A DNA stretch of 64,000 nt from Microbacter margulisiae. GTDB taxonomy: Bacteria > Bacteroidota > Bacteroidia > Bacteroidales > Paludibacteraceae. Below are positions 60,003-64,000 of the stretch, piece after piece. Position 1 is the first letter of the stretch. Each line of letters begins with the position of its first letter. The notes under the pieces were generated by a model that was not told the origin of the DNA, made no database searches, and saw nothing but the letters and a program-made list of their open reading frames with translations. The translations under genes were made by a program, and so were the position numbers. Where the stretch lies: contig NZ_JACHYB010000002.1 in the NCBI RefSeq assembly GCF_014192515.1, forward strand, positions 248,001 through 312,000. Direction: 5' to 3'.

Positions 60003-60860
60003 ATGGAACGATTAAAAAAACCAGACTGGTTGAAAATACAATTTGCAGCAACTGGCGAATATTCAACGGTAAAACAAATTGTCGACAACCATCATTTACA
60101 TACAATATGTACTTCAGGCAGATGTCCAAATATATCAGATTGCTGGTCACGAGGCACTGCCACGTTTATGATCCTAGGAGAAATTTGCACACGAAGTTGC
60201 AAATTTTGCAACACATTAACAGGCAGGCCATTAGCGCCATCCAAAGACGAACCACAGCATGTTGCTACCTCGATCAAACTAATGAAACTGCAGCATGCAG
60301 TCATTACCTCTGTTGATCGTGACGATTTACCTGATCTTGGCGCTGCACATTGGGTAGATACTATAAAAGCCATAAAAGAAGAAAATCCCAATACGACACT
60401 TGAGACATTAATCCCTGATTTTCAAGGAAAAAAAGAATTAATTGCTCAAATAATTGCGGCAAAACCCGAAATTATCTCGCATAATATGGAAACCGTTAGG
60501 CGACTTACTCCGAAGGTACGTAGCGCAGCAAAATATGATATTAGTCTTTCTGTACTTCATCAAATAGCTGAAAGTGGATTGATTGCCAAATCGGGAATTA
60601 TGGTTGGATTAGGAGAAACCAGGGAAGAAGTCTTCGAAACCATGGATGATCTAATGAAAGTTGGATGTTCCATTCTAACAATTGGACAATATCTGCAACC
60701 TTCTCGTAAAAACATGGAAGTAACTGCATATATTACCCCGGAACAATTTGAGGAATATCGTCTTGTTGGATTGCAAAAAGGATTTCGTGAAGTAGAAAGC
60801 GCCCCCTTGGTTCGTTCATCTTATCATGCCGAGAAGCATATTTTCAAAAATAATAAATAA
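60003..60860 (+). CDS. lipA: Lipoyl synthase
   Basis: 285 residues. The auxiliary cluster motif CTSGRCPNISDCW (C-x4-C-x5-C, about 37-49) and the radical-SAM motif CTRSCKFC (C-x3-C-x2-C, about 60-67) are complete, and the C-terminal RSSYHAE supplies the serine ligand. It inserts two sulfurs into octanoyl-carrier domains of 2-oxoacid dehydrogenases and GcvH. It starts 15 bases after the Smr gene. lipB is not in the window. Confidence 0.96.
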   Translation: MERLKKPDWLKIQFAATGEYSTVKQIVDNHHLHTICTSGRCPNISDCWSRGTATFMILGEICTRSCKFCNTLTGRPLAPSKDEPQHVATSIKLMKLQHAVITSVDRDDLPDLGAAHWVDTIKAIKEENPNTTLETLIPDFQGKKELIAQIIAAKPEIISHNMETVRRLTPKVRSAAKYDISLSVLHQIAESGLIAKSGIMVGLGETREEVFETMDDLMKVGCSILTIGQYLQPSRKNMEVTAYITPEQFEEYRLVGLQKGFREVESAPLVRSSYHAEKHIFKNNK

Positions 60861-60896
60861 CTTGCTCTATATTCAACTTAGCTATCTTCAATAATT

Positions 60897-61934
60897 ATGC
60901 CGATTCAAAAATCAGTTTTGCTTATTTTCACGGGAGGAACAATCAGTATGGCTGAAGACCCACAAACAGGAGCTTTGAAGCCTTTGGATTTTAATCGAGT
61001 ACGTGAATTTATTCCTGAACTGAAATTGTTAGAGATTCAGATCGATTCAGTTGCATTCAATCCACTCATTGATTCTTCTGACGTTCAGCCTCATCACTGG
61101 ATTAAGATAGCAGAAATTATTGAAGATAAATACGAAGATTACGACGGTTTTGTAATTCTTCACGGGACAGATACAATGGCTTATTCAGCATCAGCTTTAA
61201 GTTTTATGTTAGAAAATCTGTCTAAACCAATTATATTCACCGGTGCGCAGCTTCCTATTGGTATGCTGCGTACCGATGCTAAAGAAAACCTGCTGACATC
61301 CATTGAAATAGCAGCAAATAGTGATAAAAATGGCATAGCAACAATTCATGAAGTATGCATCTATTTTGAAGATTCGCTTTTCAGAGGGAATAGAACAACC
61401 AAAAAGAATGCAGAATTATTTAATGCTTTTGCATCCTACAATTATCCACCATTAGTAAAAGTTGGAGTTCATTTTAATTTTTCAAACACTCATATCCACC
61501 AAAATATACAACATAAACCACTTAAGGTACATAAGCAATTAAATCCCAATATTGCCATTTTAAAACTTTTTCCAGGCATCACTGCCCAAACAGTTCATGC
61601 CATACTTAACGCAGATGGATTACAAGCCGTCGTTTTAGAAAGTTATGGTGCAGGGAATGCTTCACGTCAACAATGGTTTTATGACTGCCTCACAGAAGCT
61701 GTAAATCGAGATATTATCATTGTCAACATCACGCAATGTAATGTTGGATCAGTGCAAATGGGGCTTTATGAAACCAGCCTAAATTTACAAAAAGCGGGAG
61801 TCATCAGCGGCTTTGATTTAACGACAGAAGCAGCTCTGACCAAATTAATGTTTTTGTTAGGTGAAAATCTTCCGATTGAAGTCATTAAAACAAAAATGCA
61901 ACAACCGGTGGTGGGGGAAATGACGTGCATTTAA
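60897..61934 (+). CDS. ansA: Type I L-asparaginase
   Basis: 345 residues, no signal peptide, so cytoplasmic. The first catalytic threonine is in LIFTGGTISMAED and the second in LHGTDTMAYSASAL; PIIFTGAQLPIGMLRTDAKENL is also typical. It hydrolyses asparagine to aspartate and ammonia. It lies 36 bases after lipA. Confidence 0.94.
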   Translation: MPIQKSVLLIFTGGTISMAEDPQTGALKPLDFNRVREFIPELKLLEIQIDSVAFNPLIDSSDVQPHHWIKIAEIIEDKYEDYDGFVILHGTDTMAYSASALSFMLENLSKPIIFTGAQLPIGMLRTDAKENLLTSIEIAANSDKNGIATIHEVCIYFEDSLFRGNRTTKKNAELFNAFASYNYPPLVKVGVHFNFSNTHIHQNIQHKPLKVHKQLNPNIAILKLFPGITAQTVHAILNADGLQAVVLESYGAGNASRQQWFYDCLTEAVNRDIIIVNITQCNVGSVQMGLYETSLNLQKAGVISGFDLTTEAALTKLMFLLGENLPIEVIKTKMQQPVVGEMTCI

Positions 61935-62005
61935 AATGCTGTGAATTAAGTAATAATCAGTGTCAGATATTGGAATAATAAAACTAACACATTAACTTTT
62001 AGGCT

Positions 62006-62929
62006 ATGTGGAAAGAGTGGTTTTACTTTACAAAAGGGCAAAGAATTGGCATTATCACATTGATATCCATTATTATATGTGTAATGATAGTCGATGCTAT
62101 CTTACCTTCTCTCTTCCCAAAGCACCCTCAAGAGACAGATTTATTCAACCAACAAGCTAAAATGTTTTTAGACTCCTTGCAGGTGGAATCAAAAACAAAT
62201 CATTACTCAAATATTGGTTATGCTAAATCAGATGATAAAGCTTTATTGCACAGCAAAGAATACTTGCCTTCCCCTATTCTGTTTCAATTTAATCCCAATA
62301 CATTAGATTCAATAGGATTTGTTAAATTAGGATTAAAGCCGTACGTAGCCTCCAATATCATAAAATACAGATTGATGGGAGGAAGATTTCACAAACCAAA
62401 CGATTTTGCAAAAATTTGGGGAGTCACAGAGGACAAATTCACAGAATTATTGCCATACATCCAGATTCCAGTAGAAGTGGTAGCATCCCAACAAACAAAT
62501 GAAGCATATGCTAGTATTAAGAAAAAGGATATTATCTTAGATCTAAACAGTGCAGACACAGCACAATTACAACAGATCTGGGGCGTTGGAAAAGGGTATG
62601 CAAAACGTATTGTAGCATATCGAAAACGTCTTGGTGGATATGTTAGCGTAACTCAATTACATGAAATATGGGGAATGACTTCAGAGACGTATGCTCAAAT
62701 ATTTCCTCACTTTACAGTTAATACTCTATTAATCAATAAAATTAGGATTAACAAAGCATCTGTCGAACGATTAATGTATCATCCTTATTTAAACTTTACA
62801 AAGGCCAAAGCCATCTATGATTTCAGAAGGAATATAAGCCACATCAACAATATTGAAGACCTAAAAAATATTTCGGAACTTGATCCTGCGACATTAACCA
62901 AAATTTCCCCTTATCTGTCGTTTGATTGA
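62006..62929 (+). CDS. Helix-hairpin-helix protein, ComEA-like
   Basis: 307 residues. A single membrane segment lies at about 15-35. Three helix-hairpin-helix units follow: FNPNTLDSIGFVKLGLKPYVASNI (in part, about 95-150), LDLNSADTAQLQQIWGVGKGYAKRIVAYR (in part, about 178-210), and a last one near 245-305 (IRINKASVERLMYHPYL). ComEA-type repeats bind DNA non-specifically. Whether it serves DNA uptake is unknown; no com genes are adjacent. It ends the plus-strand run that starts with folP. Confidence 0.88.
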   Translation: MWKEWFYFTKGQRIGIITLISIIICVMIVDAILPSLFPKHPQETDLFNQQAKMFLDSLQVESKTNHYSNIGYAKSDDKALLHSKEYLPSPILFQFNPNTLDSIGFVKLGLKPYVASNIIKYRLMGGRFHKPNDFAKIWGVTEDKFTELLPYIQIPVEVVASQQTNEAYASIKKKDIILDLNSADTAQLQQIWGVGKGYAKRIVAYRKRLGGYVSVTQLHEIWGMTSETYAQIFPHFTVNTLLINKIRINKASVERLMYHPYLNFTKAKAIYDFRRNISHINNIEDLKNISELDPATLTKISPYLSFD

Positions 62930-63019
62930 CCCAATTCTTTCATCCGTCATCCAAATTTTTATTTCAATTTGAAGAGATCCATATGACTTCTCTATTACGA
63001 TTTTCTCTCAGTTTAGTTT

Positions 63020-63035
63020 CGTGTTCGGAAACGAA
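63020..63035 (+). promoter_or_regulatory. Pectin-regulon motif, site 4 (upstream of the second GH28)
   Basis: The plus strand reads CGTGTTCGGAAACGAA, similar to the three sites in the pectin locus. It lies 165-180 bases before the GH28 start at 63200 and just before a hairpin at 63041-63069. Confidence 0.4.
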
Positions 63036-63040
63036 TGGTT

Positions 63041-63069
63041 TATTTATCTAACAATCAGTTAGATAAATA
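63041..63069. terminator. Hairpin terminator between the HhH gene and GH28
   Basis: TATTTATCTAAC pairs perfectly with GTTAGATAAATA around a 5-base loop. AT-rich sequence follows but there is no clean T run. Confidence 0.6.
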
Positions 63070-63199
63070 TTATAAAAAACATGCATCTTAGGTGTAGTTT
63101 TGGAGAGATTTTGTTATTTTTGTTGCATTATATTTAGAAATAAATATCTCGACTTGGCGATGTATAATTCTCATTTATAAAACCTCAAAAAATCAGTCT

Positions 63200-64000
63200 A
63201 TGAAATGTGTGAAATTGGCTGTCCTTATTATGCTGCTTGTGATTAGTAGAACAACAGTAGCACAAACAACGCAAGAAGAAGTTAATGCTAAGTTGCAAAA
63301 TCTGCCTTTCGCCTCATTCTCTGTTCATGTTCCGACATTTCCCAACAAACAATATAAGGTTACCGATTTTGGTGCTATAGGGGATGCTTTGACCGATTGC
63401 ACAAAAGCTATTAATGAAGCTATTGAAATATGTTCAGAAAAAGGAGGTGGCATAGTTATTATTCCAAGTGGAGTTTACATGACTAGCCAAATAATCATGC
63501 AGAGCAATGTGAATTTGCATCTGAATACTGGAGCAATGATTGTTTTTAGCCCCAATATAAATGATTATCCATTAGTGAGGAATGGATCCGGGTATGGAAT
63601 CAATCCTTTGATTTATGGAACAAAACTGCATAATGTTGCTATTACTGGACGTGGATCCATTGATGGAAATGGTCAATACTGGCGTCCGGTCAAAAAAGAA
63701 AAAATGACTCTTGATCAATGGAATCGTCTAGTTAAAAGTGGAGGTGTAGTAGATGCAAAAGGAATAACGTGGTTTCCTAACCAACAAGCAGCTGAAGGGC
63801 AATCTTATTTGTCAAGTAAGAAGAAAAATGAGTTAACAGAAGCTGATTATCAAAAAGTAAAAGGATTTTTAAGACCAAAAATGCTTAGCTTAGAACATTG
63901 TACAAATGTTCTAATAGAGGGTGTTACATTAAAAAATCCACCTAATTTTAATATGATTATGCGTTCAATTAATGGATTAGTGATTCATGACGTTAAAGTC
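63200..64000 (+). CDS. Polygalacturonase-like GH28 enzyme, 5' part only
   Basis: An open frame runs from the ATG at 63200 to the right edge (267 codons). It has a signal peptide ending at TTVAQ (about 22), the GH28 N-terminal DFGAIGDALTDCTKAINEAIE (in part, about 59-80), the GGGIVIIPSGVYMTSQI block, and ITGRGSIDGNGQYWRP. The catalytic aspartates lie beyond the window. It resembles the GH28 at 7669-9102 in layout but is clearly a different gene. A copy of the pectin-locus motif lies upstream, so it may belong to the same regulon or open a second pectin locus. Confidence 0.92.
   Translation, partial: MKCVKLAVLIMLLVISRTTVAQTTQEEVNAKLQNLPFASFSVHVPTFPNKQYKVTDFGAIGDALTDCTKAINEAIEICSEKGGGIVIIPSGVYMTSQIIMQSNVNLHLNTGAMIVFSPNINDYPLVRNGSGYGINPLIYGTKLHNVAITGRGSIDGNGQYWRPVKKEKMTLDQWNRLVKSGGVVDAKGITWFPNQQAAEGQSYLSSKKKNELTEADYQKVKGFLRPKMLSLEHCTNVLIEGVTLKNPPNFNMIMRSINGLVIHDVKV

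Overview
The window reads as chromosome of a member of the Bacteroidetes, most likely order Bacteroidales. The evidence is two SusC-type TonB-dependent receptors with a SusD lipoprotein, a GldJ-like lipoprotein, the gene order 16S-tRNA-Ile-tRNA-Ala-23S-5S, AT-rich spacers, and many TAnnTTTG -7 promoter elements instead of sigma70 -35/-10 boxes. The species cannot be fixed from the sequence alone.

Region 1 (1-22.6 kb, nearly all on the minus strand) is a pectin utilisation locus. From right to left it encodes a pectin methylesterase (CE8), an unsaturated rhamnogalacturonyl hydrolase (GH105), a rhamnogalacturonan acetylesterase (CE12), an alpha/beta hydrolase, two decayed genes, a SusC/SusD pair, a polygalacturonase (GH28), a second esterase, a large plug-domain surface protein, and a second SusC that runs off the left edge. 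The decayed genes are a stop-riddled PL4 rhamnogalacturonan lyase and a probable alpha-L-rhamnosidase (GH106) stump. Esterases would strip methyl and acetyl groups, GH28 would cut homogalacturonan, SusCD would import oligomers, and GH105 would remove unsaturated ends. A near-palindromic motif with core CGTGTTCGtACACG recurs upstream of both susC genes, of the CE8 gene, and of a second GH28 gene 40 kb away at the right edge.

Region 2 (22.86-28.8 kb) is a minus-strand rRNA operon with a terminator, two tandem promoters and an extra tRNA-like element in the 16S-23S spacer. An IS3-family insertion sequence (28985-30373) sits directly upstream of it.

Region 3 (30.5-62.9 kb) is mainly housekeeping, mostly on the plus strand: a metallophosphoesterase, L31 type B, RNase R, an rRNA methyltransferase, Nif3 plus a zinc-ribbon protein, a nitroreductase, an MgtE-N/CBS protein with an unusual Nramp transporter, Rpe, S15, a TPR/outer-membrane protein pair, TrmN6, glycogen synthase and phosphorylase. 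On the minus strand lie a DUF2148 protein, AsnRS and a GldJ-like lipoprotein. A plus-strand run follows: folP-cdaA-smr-lipA-ansA-HhH protein. The right edge (63.2-64.0 kb) holds the 5' part of the second GH28 gene.

The most unusual items are the leader in front of the MgtE-N/CBS-Nramp pair, which can form mutually exclusive hairpins over a strong ribosome binding site; that Nramp protein, which lacks both the DPGN motif and the metal-binding methionine; the shared operator-like motif of the pectin genes; and the decaying PL4/GH106 block.
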